A DNA stretch of 64,000 nt, taken from contig NZ_CP018793.1 of the NCBI RefSeq assembly GCF_002139875.1, positions 372,001 to 436,000 on the forward strand, read 5' to 3'. The position numbers and the translations under genes are program-made. Positions 39,308 to 49,623 of this stretch are shown here, in pieces. Numbering within the stretch: position 1 is the stretch's first letter; every line of letters starts with the position of its first letter. Under the pieces are notes generated by a model. The model made no database searches. It was not told the origin of the DNA and saw only the letters and a program-made list of their open reading frames with translations. The stretch is from Campylobacter vicugnae (lineage in GTDB: Bacteria; Campylobacterota; Campylobacteria; Campylobacterales; Campylobacteraceae).

Positions 39308-40334
39308 AAAATTACACACTAGTAAAATTTTTTATAGTGGATTTTTGTTGGTTTTATTAGTAGCTTTACTCTACTTGTTTAAAAGCTATTTGATGGCAAT
39401 TGTTATTGGAATTTTACTAGCTATATCTACACTAAGTATTCAAAATTTTAGTTTAAGAGTTTGTAATAATCGCAATATTTTAGCTACTAGTTTGACTATG
39501 TTTATATTGCTAGGGGTCTTTTGTTTGCCATTTTTTTATCTTGTGATTGCAGTGGTAAAATATATATCAAATTTAGATATAAATACTATCACATCGGTAT
39601 TTAATCAAATTAAGAGTTATGAGTTAAATTTGCCTAAAAATTTGGAGTTTATAAAGCCAAAGATTGAACTATTTATAGCTAGTTTGGATATTGAAAATAT
39701 TATTAAAAAAAGCTTAGAATTTACAAGTAAAAGCCTAAGCAAGGGTGTTGATTTTGCTGTAGATATGAGTTTTATTATGATATTTATATTTTTTGTACAT
39801 TATTATAGTAGGGCGCTTGGTAAGTATGTAGCTAGTATCGCTCCAATAGCTACAAAAGAGCTTAAAGAGATATTTAGCGAAGTAGCAAATACAATGAGTG
39901 TGGTATTTTACTCCACTATTGCAAATATGGTCTTACAAGGTATGCTTTTTGCCTTTATCGCTAGTTTTTATGGATATAATGGGGTTTTATTTGGGGTTTT
40001 ATTTGGATTTGCTTCTTTGATTCCTATAGTTGGTGGTGCTTTAGTATTTGTGCCGCTAGCACTATATGAATTAAGCGTAAATGGCTGGGTAAATGCTCTT
40101 GTTATAGTTGTTTATACTGTTGTAGTTGTATCGACTGTGGCTGATAATTTTATAAAACCAGGCATTATTAAATTTATTAGTTCAAGGCTGCTTGGGTCGC
40201 AAGCTAAGATTAATGAGCTTATAATATTTTTTGCTATGATAGCTGGGTTATCTAGTTTTGGATTTTGGGGAATTATTTTAGGTCCTGCTATTGTAACGCT
40301 ATTTATAGCTTCTATTAGAGTGTATGCAAAGTGA
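39300..40334 (+). CDS. AI-2E family transporter (PF01594-type membrane protein)
   Basis: This 344-residue integral membrane protein has seven or eight hydrophobic segments. The typical family blocks are [22 protein letters not shown]-like and [11 protein letters not shown], then a late [11 protein letters not shown]. The family is named after the AI-2 exporter TqsA, but most members have other or unknown transport roles. The ATG at 39300 lies inside the end of ruvB. It overlaps the Mla permease gene by a base. Confidence 0.85.
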   Translation: MSEKLHTSKIFYSGFLLVLLVALLYLFKSYLMAIVIGILLAISTLSIQNFSLRVCNNRNILATSLTMFILLGVFCLPFFYLVIAVVKYISNLDINTITSVFNQIKSYELNLPKNLEFIKPKIELFIASLDIENIIKKSLEFTSKSLSKGVDFAVDMSFIMIFIFFVHYYSRALGKYVASIAPIATKELKEIFSEVANTMSVVFYSTIANMVLQGMLFAFIASFYGYNGVLFGVLFGFASLIPIVGGALVFVPLALYELSVNGWVNALVIVVYTVVVVSTVADNFIKPGIIKFISSRLLGSQAKINELIIFFAMIAGLSSFGFWGIILGPAIVTLFIASIRVYAK

Positions 40335-41401
40335 TGGGTAAATTTGAATTTAATGGAGATATTTTGCGTCTTAGCGGGGCGTGGGATTATAGGGCTAGTA
40401 AGAGTGAATTAAAAAGATTAAAAAGCTTAAAGCCATCTAAGATTGACTTAGCAAATTTAGAACATATAGATTATTCAATAGCGATATTTATCTCTAAGAA
40501 TTTAGGTGAATTTGAGCTGATTAATTCTAATGATAAATTTGATAAAATCTTTGCCTTAGTGCGAGATAAAGGGATTTTAGGCTTAGCTATTTATAAGCCA
40601 AGTAATATAAATTCGCTTGAGAAAATTGGCAAAATAATTATTGATATACGAGTAAATATTATCAATTTTTGTATATTTTTGGGGCAGTTTTTGTTTGTAT
40701 TGATTGCTGGAATTAAAGAGCCTTTTAAGATTAGATTTCAAGAGCTATCTAATCATATAGTTAGTGCTGGTCTTGGAGCTGTTGGTATAGTCGGGCTTAC
40801 TAGTTTTTTAATCGGTATTGTACTTGCTTATCAAGGTGCTAGTATGCTTAATCAGTTTGGTGCTAGTATATATGTAGTTGATATTATGGGGATTATGACA
40901 CTTCGTGAGGTTGGCCCGCTTATTGCTGCTATTGTTATAGCTGGTAGATCAGCATCTAGCTTTACAGCACAAATTGGAGTTATGAAGATCACTGAAGAGA
41001 TAGAGGCGATGAAGACTATGGGTTTTGATCCATTTAAATTTGTAGTTATGCCTAGAATTGTGGCGCTTATAATTGCTGTGCCTTTAGTGGTGTTTTTAGC
41101 TAATGCTATTAGTATTTTTGCACAGATGATAGTGTGTAAATTATATTTAGATTTTAGCTTTTATGAGTATTCACAAAGATTTAAAGAGAGTGTAGAACTT
41201 AGGCACTTTTTTGTTGGAATGCTTAAGACTCCATTTTTTGGTGCGATAATAGGGCTTATTGGTTGTATGAGAGGATTTGAAGTTAGCGGAAGCACTAGTA
41301 GTGTAGGTGAATTAACTACAAGAAGCGTAGTAAATGCGATATTTTGGATTATTGCATTAGATGCTCTATTTTCAGTAATTTATACAGAGCTTGACATATG
41401 A
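40334..41401 (+). CDS. mlaE: MlaE-type ABC permease with N-terminal STAS-like domain (IamB-like)
   Basis: The product has 355 residues. About 100 N-terminal residues resemble a STAS domain fused to the permease. The MlaE/YrbE core follows with blocks GLTSFLIGIVLAYQGASML, LREVGPLIAAIVIAGRSASS and EIEAMKTMGFDPFKF. With the ATPase and MCE protein next to it, it forms a phospholipid-transport system for outer-membrane asymmetry. In C. jejuni the same genes are known as iamB and iamA. The ATG at 40334 is preferred over a GTG 3 bases upstream. Confidence 0.9.
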   Translation: MGKFEFNGDILRLSGAWDYRASKSELKRLKSLKPSKIDLANLEHIDYSIAIFISKNLGEFELINSNDKFDKIFALVRDKGILGLAIYKPSNINSLEKIGKIIIDIRVNIINFCIFLGQFLFVLIAGIKEPFKIRFQELSNHIVSAGLGAVGIVGLTSFLIGIVLAYQGASMLNQFGASIYVVDIMGIMTLREVGPLIAAIVIAGRSASSFTAQIGVMKITEEIEAMKTMGFDPFKFVVMPRIVALIIAVPLVVFLANAISIFAQMIVCKLYLDFSFYEYSQRFKESVELRHFFVGMLKTPFFGAIIGLIGCMRGFEVSGSTSSVGELTTRSVVNAIFWIIALDALFSVIYTELDI

Positions 41402-42123
41402 TAATTGGCAAAGATATAGTAACTACATATAATGGCATAACTATTCATGAAGGTGCAAATTTTCATATAAAAAGTGATGAAATTTATGGCCTTTTAGGCG
41501 GATCTGGAAGTGGTAAAACTACACTGCTTAAGACAATGATATTTTTAAAAGAACCAACTAGTGGAAGTGTAAAGATTAATGGAGTAGATATCTGGAGAGC
41601 CTTACCAAAAGAGCAGCAAGATATGAAGTTGCAAATTGGAGTTATGTTTCAATTTGGTGCGCTTTTTAGCAATATGAATGTGCTTGATAATATTGGAATT
41701 ATGCTTAGAGAGTATAGTGAATTTGATCCAAACGATATAGATGAGATAGCTAAAATGTGGCTTATAAAAGTTGGCCTAAAGCCAAATTCAATGACCCTAT
41801 ATCCAAGCGAACTAAGTGGTGGAATGAAAAAAAGAGTTGCTCTTGCTAGGGCTTTGGCTCTTAGTCCTAGGGTGCTATTTTTAGATGAGCCAAATTCTGG
41901 CTTAGATCCTATAAGTGCTAGAGCGATGGATAGATTAATATGCGATATTAGAGATAGTTTAGGTATTACTGTGGTGATGGTAACTCATGATATAGATAGT
42001 ATATTTAATATTTTAGATAGATTTTTAATAGTTGATAATAAAAAGATTGTATTTGAAGGAGACCTAAAACAGGCTTTAGAGTTCAAGGATAATCCTTTAA
42101 AAGATCTATTTGCGATGAGGTAA
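41398..42123 (+). CDS. mlaF: MlaF-type ABC ATPase (IamA-like)
   Basis: This 241-residue ATPase powers the Mla-type transporter. Walker A is LGGSGSGKTTLLK, the Q-loop is in MFQFGALFSNM, the ABC signature is LSGGMKKRVALARAL, Walker B is VLFLDEPNSGLD, and the switch His is in VTHDID. The MFQ...ALF and GGMKKR features are typical of MlaF. It overlaps the permease stop by 4 bases (ATGA). Confidence 0.93.
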   Translation: MIIGKDIVTTYNGITIHEGANFHIKSDEIYGLLGGSGSGKTTLLKTMIFLKEPTSGSVKINGVDIWRALPKEQQDMKLQIGVMFQFGALFSNMNVLDNIGIMLREYSEFDPNDIDEIAKMWLIKVGLKPNSMTLYPSELSGGMKKRVALARALALSPRVLFLDEPNSGLDPISARAMDRLICDIRDSLGITVVMVTHDIDSIFNILDRFLIVDNKKIVFEGDLKQALEFKDNPLKDLFAMR

Positions 42124-42126
42124 AAG

Positions 42127-42999
42127 ATGGAAAATAAAAACTCATATTTTATAGCTGGATTATTTTTTTGTCTGGTTGTAGGATTTATCGGGCTGTTTTT
42201 GCTCTTTATGCAAGGATATAATAGCAAAGATAAAAGAGATTATTATATATTGACAAAAGAGCTGCCAAATGGTGTGAAAAAAGACACTGAAGTACGCTTC
42301 ATAGGTGTTCCAATAGGGCATGTTAAAGATATATATTTTAGCGATCCAAGCTCTGCTACTATTGAGATTTGCCTTAGCGTGGATGCTAATTTACCTATAA
42401 AGGTTGATAGTCAAGCTATAGTGGAGAGATTTGGTATTAGCGGGATTGCGCATATTAATATTACAAAAGGTAGCGATTCAGCTAGAATTTTTAATAAAAA
42501 TGAAAGAGCTCAAATTAGCTTAGGTGAGGGTTTATTAGATAAAATAGGCTCAAGAACGGCAAATTTGGCTGTAAGTTTAGATAAAATTGCCAATAAAATA
42601 GATCTAGTTTTAAAAGATGAAAATCTTGATAAACTACTAAATTCAATTGATCGTTTAAATGCTTTTATGAATACCATAGCAAGTGATGATAATTTAATCA
42701 AAATTAATGAGTTTATTTCAAATTCACACTCTATAACTCAAGATATAAAAAGCGCGAATTTAGCTCAAGTCATAGCAAATCTAGATAAAACAATAAATGA
42801 TATAGATGTGGTGTGGAATAATATTGATAAACGCATACAAGATGGTCAAATAGATTTTAAATCAATGCTATCTCCGACTCTAAATTCAGCTCAACAAAGT
42901 ATAGATAATTTAAACGATCTATTATTGCAAATAAAAAATAATCTAAATAATTTGGAGGATAATCCTTATGAGTTTTTCTTTAAAAATAGAGAAAATTAG
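42127..42999 (+). CDS. mlaD: MlaD-like MCE-domain lipid-binding protein
   Basis: This 290-residue protein has one N-terminal membrane helix (about 7-29) followed by a single MCE domain (about 38-117; LPNGVKKDTEVRFIGVPIGHV and SQAIVERFGISGIAHINIT). The rest is a long helical, Asn/Asp-rich tail. MCE proteins form a hexameric ring that carries lipids across the periplasm. It is a partner of the permease and ATPase directly upstream. It overlaps the lipoprotein gene by 32 bases. Confidence 0.9.
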   Translation: MENKNSYFIAGLFFCLVVGFIGLFLLFMQGYNSKDKRDYYILTKELPNGVKKDTEVRFIGVPIGHVKDIYFSDPSSATIEICLSVDANLPIKVDSQAIVERFGISGIAHINITKGSDSARIFNKNERAQISLGEGLLDKIGSRTANLAVSLDKIANKIDLVLKDENLDKLLNSIDRLNAFMNTIASDDNLIKINEFISNSHSITQDIKSANLAQVIANLDKTINDIDVVWNNIDKRIQDGQIDFKSMLSPTLNSAQQSIDNLNDLLLQIKNNLNNLEDNPYEFFFKNREN

Positions 43000-43546
43000 T
43001 AAAATTTTTACTATTTTTACAGCTGGTATAGCTGGAGTTGTATTCTCTGGTTGCTTGGCAAAAAATGCACCAAAATTGAGCTATTATGAGTTGGGATATG
43101 ATGATAGTAATTCTGTTAATATCTGTGATAGACGGGCAGATACATTGGTAAATTTAGCTTATATCAAGGTACAAAATGGCTATGAAAATAGAGATATTAT
43201 CATTAAAGATGGCATAAATATTGATAAATTACAAGATGCAAAATATATCTCTAGCCCAAAAGATATGCTGCAAAAAGCACTAATACTATATCTTAATAGC
43301 AATTGTCATTTAAAGCTAAGTAGCGATGCAAAATTGCAAATGGGCTTAAATATAACTGAGATAAGTATATGGCCAGATTATGCTTTTATAGAGATTGTTT
43401 TAGAAATAAAAGATGATAATAGGGTGTTATCAAATGAGATAATTAGTATCAAAGAGAGCTATAAAAACAAACCTATCGATGCTTTAAATTTGGCATTAAA
43501 TAAAGCTTTGCAAAAGATTCACAGCTCGGTATTGGAGTATAGATAA
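42968..43546 (+). CDS. ABC-type transport auxiliary lipoprotein (PqiC-like)
   Basis: This 192-residue protein begins with a lipoprotein signal ending in AGVVFSGC (Cys29). The mature start, KLSYYELGYDDSN, resembles the YYxL opening of PqiC/LptE-like auxiliary lipoproteins that work with MCE systems. It is the last gene of the Mla cluster and is expected at the periplasmic face of the outer membrane. The overlap with mlaD shows coupling. Confidence 0.8.
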   Translation: MSFSLKIEKISKIFTIFTAGIAGVVFSGCLAKNAPKLSYYELGYDDSNSVNICDRRADTLVNLAYIKVQNGYENRDIIIKDGINIDKLQDAKYISSPKDMLQKALILYLNSNCHLKLSSDAKLQMGLNITEISIWPDYAFIEIVLEIKDDNRVLSNEIISIKESYKNKPIDALNLALNKALQKIHSSVLEYR

Positions 43547-43596
43547 TTTAAATTTAGCTATCATTATAAAATATAAAGTTAAATTTAAATAGTAAC

Positions 43597-43616
43597 AAGC
43601 CTAGAAATCTAGGCTT
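43597..43616. terminator. Palindromic hairpin after the Mla cluster
   Basis: AAGCCTAG and CTAGGCTT pair perfectly around the loop AAAT. Neither strand has a real T-run after it, so terminator strength is uncertain. Its place after the last gene of the cluster supports that role. Confidence 0.4.
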
Positions 43617-43656
43617 AAAAAGATTATTCTGGTTTTACGGTGTCTATAATCTCTTT

Positions 43657-43791
43657 TTGACAAGTGCTAGAACACTGCAAAGATGGCGAACTACTAAGCC
43701 TGAGCTATATGCAATTATCGAGGCTGGATTTAAACTTTATGAGATGATTGAGAGTGAAGATGAGAGAACTAAAGATATTAAAATATACTAA
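43657..43791 (+). pseudogene. Remnant of a small DNA-binding (HTH-like) protein
   Basis: The frame reads TSARTLQRWRTTKPELYAII and then EAGFKLYEMIESEDE to a TAA at 43789. ARTLQRWRTTKPELY looks like the recognition helix of an HTH protein such as those in phages or plasmids. There is no ATG and no ribosome binding site at its beginning, and the frame upstream does not read like protein. A 5'-truncated gene of foreign origin is the likely explanation. Confidence 0.5.
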
Positions 43792-43877
43792 AAGAATCAC
43801 TTAAAAAGAGATAGGCTGGCTATATTTATTTGCAATGATAATCTAAATAGCTTAAAATAGTTAAATTATGATTGCTC

Positions 43878-44705
43878 TTATGCCAGCTTTTTTGTTTTTG
43901 TACATTTAAGCCAGATATATAGCCAAAGACCAAAACCAAACATAATAATAGATAAAATTTGACCCATACTAAGTCCAAATGCAACAAACCCGATACCAAA
44001 ATCAGGCTCTCTATAAAACTCACATATAAAACGCATTATAGGATATAGTATTGCATAAAGTGCAATTAGCTCACCATTGAATTTTTTATAATATCTATAA
44101 AAATATAAAATTATAAATATTACAAGCCCTTCAAGCACGGCTTCATATAGCTGACTAGGATGACGTAGCATTCCAGCACTTACTATACCCCAGCTTACAT
44201 CTGTTGCGCGACCAATAAGTTCTTGATTTAAAAAATTACCGACTCTACCAAAGATATATCCAAGAGGAACGCTAATAGCTACAAGATCAAGATATAAAAG
44301 GATATTTTGTTTAAATTTATAGCAAAATAGTAAAGTTGCGATGATAAATCCCAAAACAGCACCATGATAACTCATCCCTCTAATACCTACAAACTCGCCA
44401 TTTACAAATGGATTAAATATCTGCCATGGGTGAGTTAAATAATAGATAGTATTTGGGTCGTATATGATGATATATCCTATCCTAGCTCCTAAAATTACAC
44501 CTATTTCAACCCAAAAAAAGTAGTTATCTAAAAGCGAATTTGAAATAGCTAGTTTATCTTTTTTGACAAAATATTTAGCAGCCCAAAGTGCAATTAATAG
44601 CGCTAGAACATACATAATTCCATACCAATGTACATTTATCCCAAATAGGCTAAATGCTACTGGATTCATATTTAAATAGATTAAATTCCAGCTATTTAAT
44701 GTCAA
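43878..44705 (-). CDS. lgt: Lgt, prolipoprotein diacylglyceryl transferase
   Basis: Lgt attaches diacylglycerol from phosphatidylglycerol to the lipobox Cys of prolipoproteins. The 275-residue membrane protein has about seven helices. It shows VHWYGIMYV near the start, the essential [12 protein letters not shown], the Lgt signature [14 protein letters not shown], and LRHPSQLYE. The C-terminal end is [13 protein letters not shown]. It overlaps the TorD-like gene by 14 bases. Confidence 0.96.
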   Translation of the reverse strand: MTLNSWNLIYLNMNPVAFSLFGINVHWYGIMYVLALLIALWAAKYFVKKDKLAISNSLLDNYFFWVEIGVILGARIGYIIIYDPNTIYYLTHPWQIFNPFVNGEFVGIRGMSYHGAVLGFIIATLLFCYKFKQNILLYLDLVAISVPLGYIFGRVGNFLNQELIGRATDVSWGIVSAGMLRHPSQLYEAVLEGLVIFIILYFYRYYKKFNGELIALYAILYPIMRFICEFYREPDFGIGFVAFGLSMGQILSIIMFGFGLWLYIWLKCTKTKKLA

Positions 44706-45243
44706 TTTTAAGTCCTAAATTTGCCTTAATAGTTTTGATAAAATCCATTATCAATTCACCCATAGCTTGATAGTATGGAGTTTTGGCGTTGTATCTTAGA
44801 AATTTAGCAAATAGTATAAGACTAGGCAAGAAAAAATCAACCAAATACAATCCAAGCAAAGCATGTGTTTTGTCATTTGTATCGTTTTTAAAGATTGCAC
44901 TAAGTAGTGCAAACATATTTGATATATGTGTAGCGCGTAGATTGGCAAATGGTTTGTTAAAGTTTATCTGCTTATAAAAATGCTCCATATCCTCATCGCT
45001 AATTTGCTTAAAAAATTTTAAAGAACAAGCCCCTTTAAAGCCTTCTAAATCAGCTGCAAGATCGCTAGCTGTGCAGTGAGATAAGGCCTTTGATAATAGT
45101 TCGTTGCCTTTGGCGTTTTCGGGATTATCTGTTTTTATCATCCAGTTTGGTTTTAATTTTTTTATAGATTCATCGGTGATTGCGTTGGCAAAATTACTAG
45201 CAAAAACCATACAAATCATAGAGTACGCATCGGCTACTTTCAT
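44692..45243 (-). CDS. TorD/DmsD-like helical chaperone (tentative)
   Basis: The 183-residue protein is all-helical and soluble. A block [16 protein letters not shown], followed by [16 protein letters not shown] and [13 protein letters not shown], resembles the second half of TorD/NarJ chaperones, which mature molybdoenzymes. The usual PDHL-type motif is not clear, so this is only a shape-based call. AAGGAAAATT precedes the ATG. No molybdoenzyme gene is nearby. Confidence 0.5.
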   Translation of the reverse strand: MKVADAYSMICMVFASNFANAITDESIKKLKPNWMIKTDNPENAKGNELLSKALSHCTASDLAADLEGFKGACSLKFFKQISDEDMEHFYKQINFNKPFANLRATHISNMFALLSAIFKNDTNDKTHALLGLYLVDFFLPSLILFAKFLRYNAKTPYYQAMGELIMDFIKTIKANLGLKIDIK

Positions 45244-45284
45244 AATTTTCCTTAAATTTTTTGCTGATTTTAGCTAAATTTTGC

Positions 45285-46427
45285 TTAAAACTCAGATAGA
45301 CTTTTAATAGCATCTACACCATATTTTTTTTGAATTTGCATTATGGCGGTGCTAATTTTGCTATTTTTTGGACTTTGAGTATCAAATAAGGATCGCTGTT
45401 GCTGCTTATCAAATCCAGTCGCACAAAGACTTAGATAGTTTATCTCATAATCTTTAAATTTATCTAAGTTTATAAATAGCTCTTTAGTTATCTGTTCTAA
45501 ACATTTGTGAGTAAAGTTAGCATTAATAGTAGTGCTTATACTTATTTGTTCTTGTTTTTTATAGCGAAGTTTTAGCTCAATCTTGCTTGGGATTAAAGCA
45601 AGTGAGGCTACTTCAAAATATAGGTGCCTGCATAAAATCATTAATCTTTTATTTATACTATCTCTATTTTTAATAGGAGCAAAGCTTCTAGCTATGGCTA
45701 GAGATTTTCGTGGCTGATTTTTAATAATTTTGTCTTGATGGCTTAAATTTAAAGAGCTATAAAGATTTATGGCATATTTGCCAAGTTTGTCAAATATATG
45801 CTTGGCATTTAGAGCATCTTTAATAGTAGCAACTCCATATTTTTGTAAGCTTTTATAAAGAGATTTGCCTACTCCTGGAAGCTTGGAAATTTGTAGATTT
45901 TCTATCTCTTGGGGACTATTTATTTGATATATTTTGCTAGGTTTTGCTAGATTGGTTGCAAGCTTAGCTAGTAGTTTATTTGGTGCAATTCCTATACTAC
46001 AAGGTAAATTTAGTTTATTATTTATTTCAAATTTAAGCTTATTAGCAAATTCTAAAGGATTAATATCATATTTTGTCCCAGCAAGATCTATAAAATATTC
46101 ATCAATACTATATTTTTCAATTTCATCAGTATAATTAAGTAATAAATTATAAAGAGAATTTGATAATTTATGATATAGCTCAAAATCTGTTGGAGCTATG
46201 ATTAAATCAGGACAGAGTTTTTTAGCTAGACTTGAATGCATAGTGCAGTTAATTCCTATAGCACGAGCTTCATAAGTAGCGCTTAAAATTATGCCATACT
46301 CATGATAGTCGCCAAATATATCAAATTTACTTCCACTTGCTACGGCAGCTTTTTTACCAATTAAGCTTTTATCTATTGTTGCAGCTGCACTGATAAAAAA
46401 TGCATCAAGATCTATGTGAATAAACAT
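45285..46427 (-). CDS. dinB: Y-family DNA polymerase (DinB/Pol IV-like)
   Basis: This 380-residue translesion polymerase shows the first catalytic block FIHIDLDAFFISA at the N-terminus and the second, IEKYSIDEYFIDL, with Asp and Glu. A thumb HhH region contains LPGVGKSLYKSLQKYG, and the little-finger domain follows. DNA damage tolerance is the expected role. There is no SOS (LexA) box that I can see; Campylobacter lacks LexA. The gap to copA is 3 bases on the same strand, so the two may be co-transcribed. Confidence 0.88.
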   Translation of the reverse strand: MFIHIDLDAFFISAAATIDKSLIGKKAAVASGSKFDIFGDYHEYGIILSATYEARAIGINCTMHSSLAKKLCPDLIIAPTDFELYHKLSNSLYNLLLNYTDEIEKYSIDEYFIDLAGTKYDINPLEFANKLKFEINNKLNLPCSIGIAPNKLLAKLATNLAKPSKIYQINSPQEIENLQISKLPGVGKSLYKSLQKYGVATIKDALNAKHIFDKLGKYAINLYSSLNLSHQDKIIKNQPRKSLAIARSFAPIKNRDSINKRLMILCRHLYFEVASLALIPSKIELKLRYKKQEQISISTTINANFTHKCLEQITKELFINLDKFKDYEINYLSLCATGFDKQQQRSLFDTQSPKNSKISTAIMQIQKKYGVDAIKSLSEF

Positions 46428-46430
46428 AGT

Positions 46431-48575
46431 CTAAATTCTAGCTAGTTTTAATCGTAAAGAGTTCAAAACTACACTAATAGAGCTTAGACTCATAGCAAGT
46501 GCTGCCCACATCGGTGTAAGATGAATTCCAAAAGATGGCTCTAAAATTCCAGCAGCAATTGGAATACAAATAGTATTATATCCAAACGCCCAAGTTAAAT
46601 TCTGTTTTATAGTAGTGTTGCTTTTTTTGGCTAGATTTATACTTTTTATAACTCCATTTAGACTATTTTGCATTAAGATTATATCGGCGCTATTTTTAGC
46701 TAGATCGCTTCCAGAGTTCATCGCTATAGAGATATCAGCAGCTTTTAAGGCAGCAGCATCATTTATTCCATCTGCTATAAATGCGACTTTTCCTGATTTT
46801 TTTAAATCTTCTATTATCTCATATTTTTGATGTGGTAAAACCTCGCTATAAACCATATCAATACCAAGTTCTTTGGCTACTAGATTGCTGATTTTATGGC
46901 TATCTCCGCTTAAAATTACTGGGGTTATATTTTGTGATTTTAGGCTATTTATTATCTCTTTAGCATTTGGCTTAATAGTATCGCTAATAACTATATATCC
47001 GCTAAATTTGCCATCAATTGCTACTAAAACAACACCATATCCAGCATCCATTTTTTGTTCTATTATGGCTTTTTGATTTTTGTCTATGGATATTAAATTT
47101 AAATTTAGTAATCTTTCATTGCCTATTAAAACATTATCGCTTTTAATTCCAAGCCCGCTAATATACTCAAATTTACTTTGAAATTTGACATTGATTAGCT
47201 CTTTGGCGTAGTTTGTAATCGCATTTGAAACTGGGTGTGAGTTTAGTGCTGAGATATTGGCTACTATGGATAAATCACTTTTATTAAGACTGGTTTCTAT
47301 TACGCTTATATCTGCTGTTGTGATGGTTCCAGTTTTATCAAATACGGCAAATTTAATATCATTGAATTGCTCTAGGGCAACTGGATTTTTAATTAATATT
47401 GAATGCTTTAAAGCTAGTGATATAGCACAAACTATAGCAATTGGCGTAGCAAGTCCTAAGGCACAAGGACATGAGATAATAAGTACGCAAATAGCACTTA
47501 AAATTCCATTAAATTCCATACCAAAACTAGCCCAGATGCAAAATGTAGCCACAGAAGTAGCTATTACTAAAGGGATGAAAATATTTGCTACTTTATCAGC
47601 TATGCGTGAGATAGATAGCTTTTTACTAGCTGCGTTTTGAATAAGATTTAAAATTTGAGCCAGTAAGGTATCATTTGGACTTTTAGTAACTTTTATTAAT
47701 ATATGGCCATTGCAGTTTAGAGTACCACTATATACCATCTGACCAGTGCTTTTATAAACTGGCATACTTTCACCATTTATTGCACTTGTATCTATCTCGG
47801 CGCCACCATTTTCTATAATACCATCACATGGAATTATAGAGCCAGTTTTGACTAAAACTATATCCCCAATTTTAAGACTACTAGCTAAAGTCTCTTTGGT
47901 ACTCCCATCGCTAGAGATGATAAAAGCCTTGGTTGGGCTTAGATTTATTAAAGATTTTAGGTAAGATGAAGCAGTGGCTTTGGCTTTGTTTTCTAAATAT
48001 TTGCCAAGCAAGACAAAGGTGATAACCATTGTCGCACCGCTAAAGTATAGGTAGTTTAAATTTTGCGGAATTTGATTATGAAAAATTGTGGCAAAAATAG
48101 AGTAGCAAAATGCTGAAAAAGTACCCAAAAATATAAGTACATTCATATCATAATTACGCTCTTTTAAGCTCTTTAATGCATGAGAGTAGAAACTAGATCC
48201 GCAATAAAATATCCCAATACAAGCCAAAACAATCATAAATGGCATAGGTATAGGATTGGATTTACTCATCTCTGCCCACATAAGAACTGCACTAATTATA
48301 GAACAGATTATAAATTTATTTTGGTAATTTTTTAATTCTTGATTTTGAGCATTTTCAAGCTCATCTTGATTGTTTGCAATACCAAAACCAAGTTTAATAA
48401 TTTTATTTTTTAATGCTTCTATATCAGCATTTTGATCATATTCAAATACAGCACAATGAGTGTTAAAATCTACATTTGCAGATTTTATTCCCGGGATTTT
48501 TAGTGCTGATTTTTTAATAGAATTTGCACAATTTACACAGCTCATTCCGCTGATTTTTAACTCAATCTTATTCAA
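46431..48575 (-). CDS. copA: CopA-like copper-exporting P1B-type ATPase
   Basis: This 714-residue pump has one N-terminal metal-binding domain with CxxC (GMSCVNC, C13 and C16) and eight expected membrane helices. The transport motif is SCPCALGLATP, the actuator has NGESMPV, the phosphorylation site is FDKTGTIT, the ATP-binding domain has an HP motif (NSHPVS), and the hinge is DGINDAAAL. CPC plus the CxxC domain points to Cu(I) export. The CopZ-like gene is directly upstream on the same strand. Confidence 0.94.
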   Translation of the reverse strand: MNKIELKISGMSCVNCANSIKKSALKIPGIKSANVDFNTHCAVFEYDQNADIEALKNKIIKLGFGIANNQDELENAQNQELKNYQNKFIICSIISAVLMWAEMSKSNPIPMPFMIVLACIGIFYCGSSFYSHALKSLKERNYDMNVLIFLGTFSAFCYSIFATIFHNQIPQNLNYLYFSGATMVITFVLLGKYLENKAKATASSYLKSLINLSPTKAFIISSDGSTKETLASSLKIGDIVLVKTGSIIPCDGIIENGGAEIDTSAINGESMPVYKSTGQMVYSGTLNCNGHILIKVTKSPNDTLLAQILNLIQNAASKKLSISRIADKVANIFIPLVIATSVATFCIWASFGMEFNGILSAICVLIISCPCALGLATPIAIVCAISLALKHSILIKNPVALEQFNDIKFAVFDKTGTITTADISVIETSLNKSDLSIVANISALNSHPVSNAITNYAKELINVKFQSKFEYISGLGIKSDNVLIGNERLLNLNLISIDKNQKAIIEQKMDAGYGVVLVAIDGKFSGYIVISDTIKPNAKEIINSLKSQNITPVILSGDSHKISNLVAKELGIDMVYSEVLPHQKYEIIEDLKKSGKVAFIADGINDAAALKAADISIAMNSGSDLAKNSADIILMQNSLNGVIKSINLAKKSNTTIKQNLTWAFGYNTICIPIAAGILEPSFGIHLTPMWAALAMSLSSISVVLNSLRLKLARI

Positions 48576-48583
48576 GTAAATTC

Positions 48584-48787
48584 CTAAATTTCTTTAATAA
48601 CTTCAAAGCCAAGCTCATTTAGCTCATCTATAAATTTAGCCTTAATCTCATCACTATTTATATCTATAGTAAGAATTTTTGGCTCACTTGTTAAATCAAT
48701 GATAATAGTGCCAAATTCATCTTCAAGAGAGTTTTTTATCAAATTAACACAGCTTTGACAATTAATATTTTTAACTTCTAATTTCAT
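48584..48787 (-). CDS. copZ: CopZ-like heavy-metal-associated protein
   Basis: From the ATG at 48787, which has AGGAAAAATT upstream, the protein has 67 residues and one HMA fold. Its metal site is NINCQSCVNLI (CxxC). It sits 8 bases before copA and probably delivers Cu(I) to the pump. A longer form starting at 48817 is less likely because it lacks a ribosome binding site. yebC is divergent upstream. Confidence 0.82.
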   Translation of the reverse strand: MKLEVKNINCQSCVNLIKNSLEDEFGTIIIDLTSEPKILTIDINSDEIKAKFIDELNELGFEVIKEI

Positions 48788-48862
48788 AATTTTTCCTATT
48801 TTGATTTTGAATTTCAAAAATTATATAATTATATAGCTAATTAATATTTAACGATTTTTTGC

Positions 48863-48868
48863 TATAAT
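48863..48868 (+). promoter_or_regulatory. -10 box of yebC
   Basis: TTTTTTGCTATAAT contains a perfect TATAAT after a T-run, 31 bases before the ATG. AAAAGGAC is the ribosome binding site. Confidence 0.6.
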
Positions 48869-48898
48869 TTACGCTTTATAAAATCCAAAAGGACAAAA

Positions 48899-49606
48899 AT
48901 GGGAAGAGCATTTGAGTATAGAAGAGCTAGTAAAGAGGCTAGATGGGATAAGATGAGTAAGCTATTTCCAAAGTTAGCCAAAGCTATTACAGTTGCAGCC
49001 AAAGAGGGTGGAAGTGATCCAGATATGAACCCAAAACTTCGCTCAGCAATAGCTACAGCAAAAGCTCAAAATATGCCAAAAGATAATATTGATGCAGCAA
49101 TCAAAAGAGCAAGTGGAAAAGATAGCAGCGATATTAAAACTATATTTTACGATGGCAAAGCAGCTCATGGTGTGCAAATCATTGTAGAAACTGCGACCGA
49201 TAATGCCACTAGAACAGTAGCAAATGTTAAGGCTATATTTAATAAAAATGGTGGTGAAATATTACCAAGCGGAAGCCTTAGCTTTATGTTTAGCCGTAAG
49301 GCAGTTTTTGAAGTTGAGATACCAGCTGGCGATCTTGAAGAGCTTGAATTAGATCTTATTGATTATGGTCTTGAACTATTAGAACAGAGTGAAGATAGCT
49401 TGATGATATATGGAGATTATACAAGTTTTGGTACGCTTAGTGATGGGATTGAAAAGTGTAATCTAACATTAAAAAAAGGTAGTTTGCAATATATTCCAAA
49501 CTCGACAATTACTCTAAGCGATGAACAGCTTGGCGAGATAGAAAAGCTTTTAGACAAGCTTGATGATGATGATGATGTACAAGCTGTATATACAAATATA
49601 GAATAA
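48899..49606 (+). CDS. YebC/PmpR family protein
   Basis: This 235-residue protein starts [21 protein letters not shown], the usual YebC opening, followed by [19 protein letters not shown] and [19 protein letters not shown]. Members are known as DNA-binding regulators, and some members help ribosomes at proline stretches. Which role holds here is not clear. The peptidyl-prolyl isomerase gene follows after 17 bases. Confidence 0.93.
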   Translation: MGRAFEYRRASKEARWDKMSKLFPKLAKAITVAAKEGGSDPDMNPKLRSAIATAKAQNMPKDNIDAAIKRASGKDSSDIKTIFYDGKAAHGVQIIVETATDNATRTVANVKAIFNKNGGEILPSGSLSFMFSRKAVFEVEIPAGDLEELELDLIDYGLELLEQSEDSLMIYGDYTSFGTLSDGIEKCNLTLKKGSLQYIPNSTITLSDEQLGEIEKLLDKLDDDDDVQAVYTNIE

Positions 49607-49623
49607 TTAGATAAAGGATAAAA

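Larger units (their letters stand above)
43547..43877. other. Intergenic stretch with a hairpin and a gene remnant
   Basis: The 331 bases hold a hairpin at 43597-43616 and a short HTH-like gene fragment at 43657-43791, described separately. Beyond these I see only AT-rich DNA up to the end of the convergent lgt gene. Confidence 0.5.

Noticed and set aside
47257-47640. Plus-strand frame inside copA
   Set aside because: It is a long open frame opposite conserved copA motifs, without a start site of its own.
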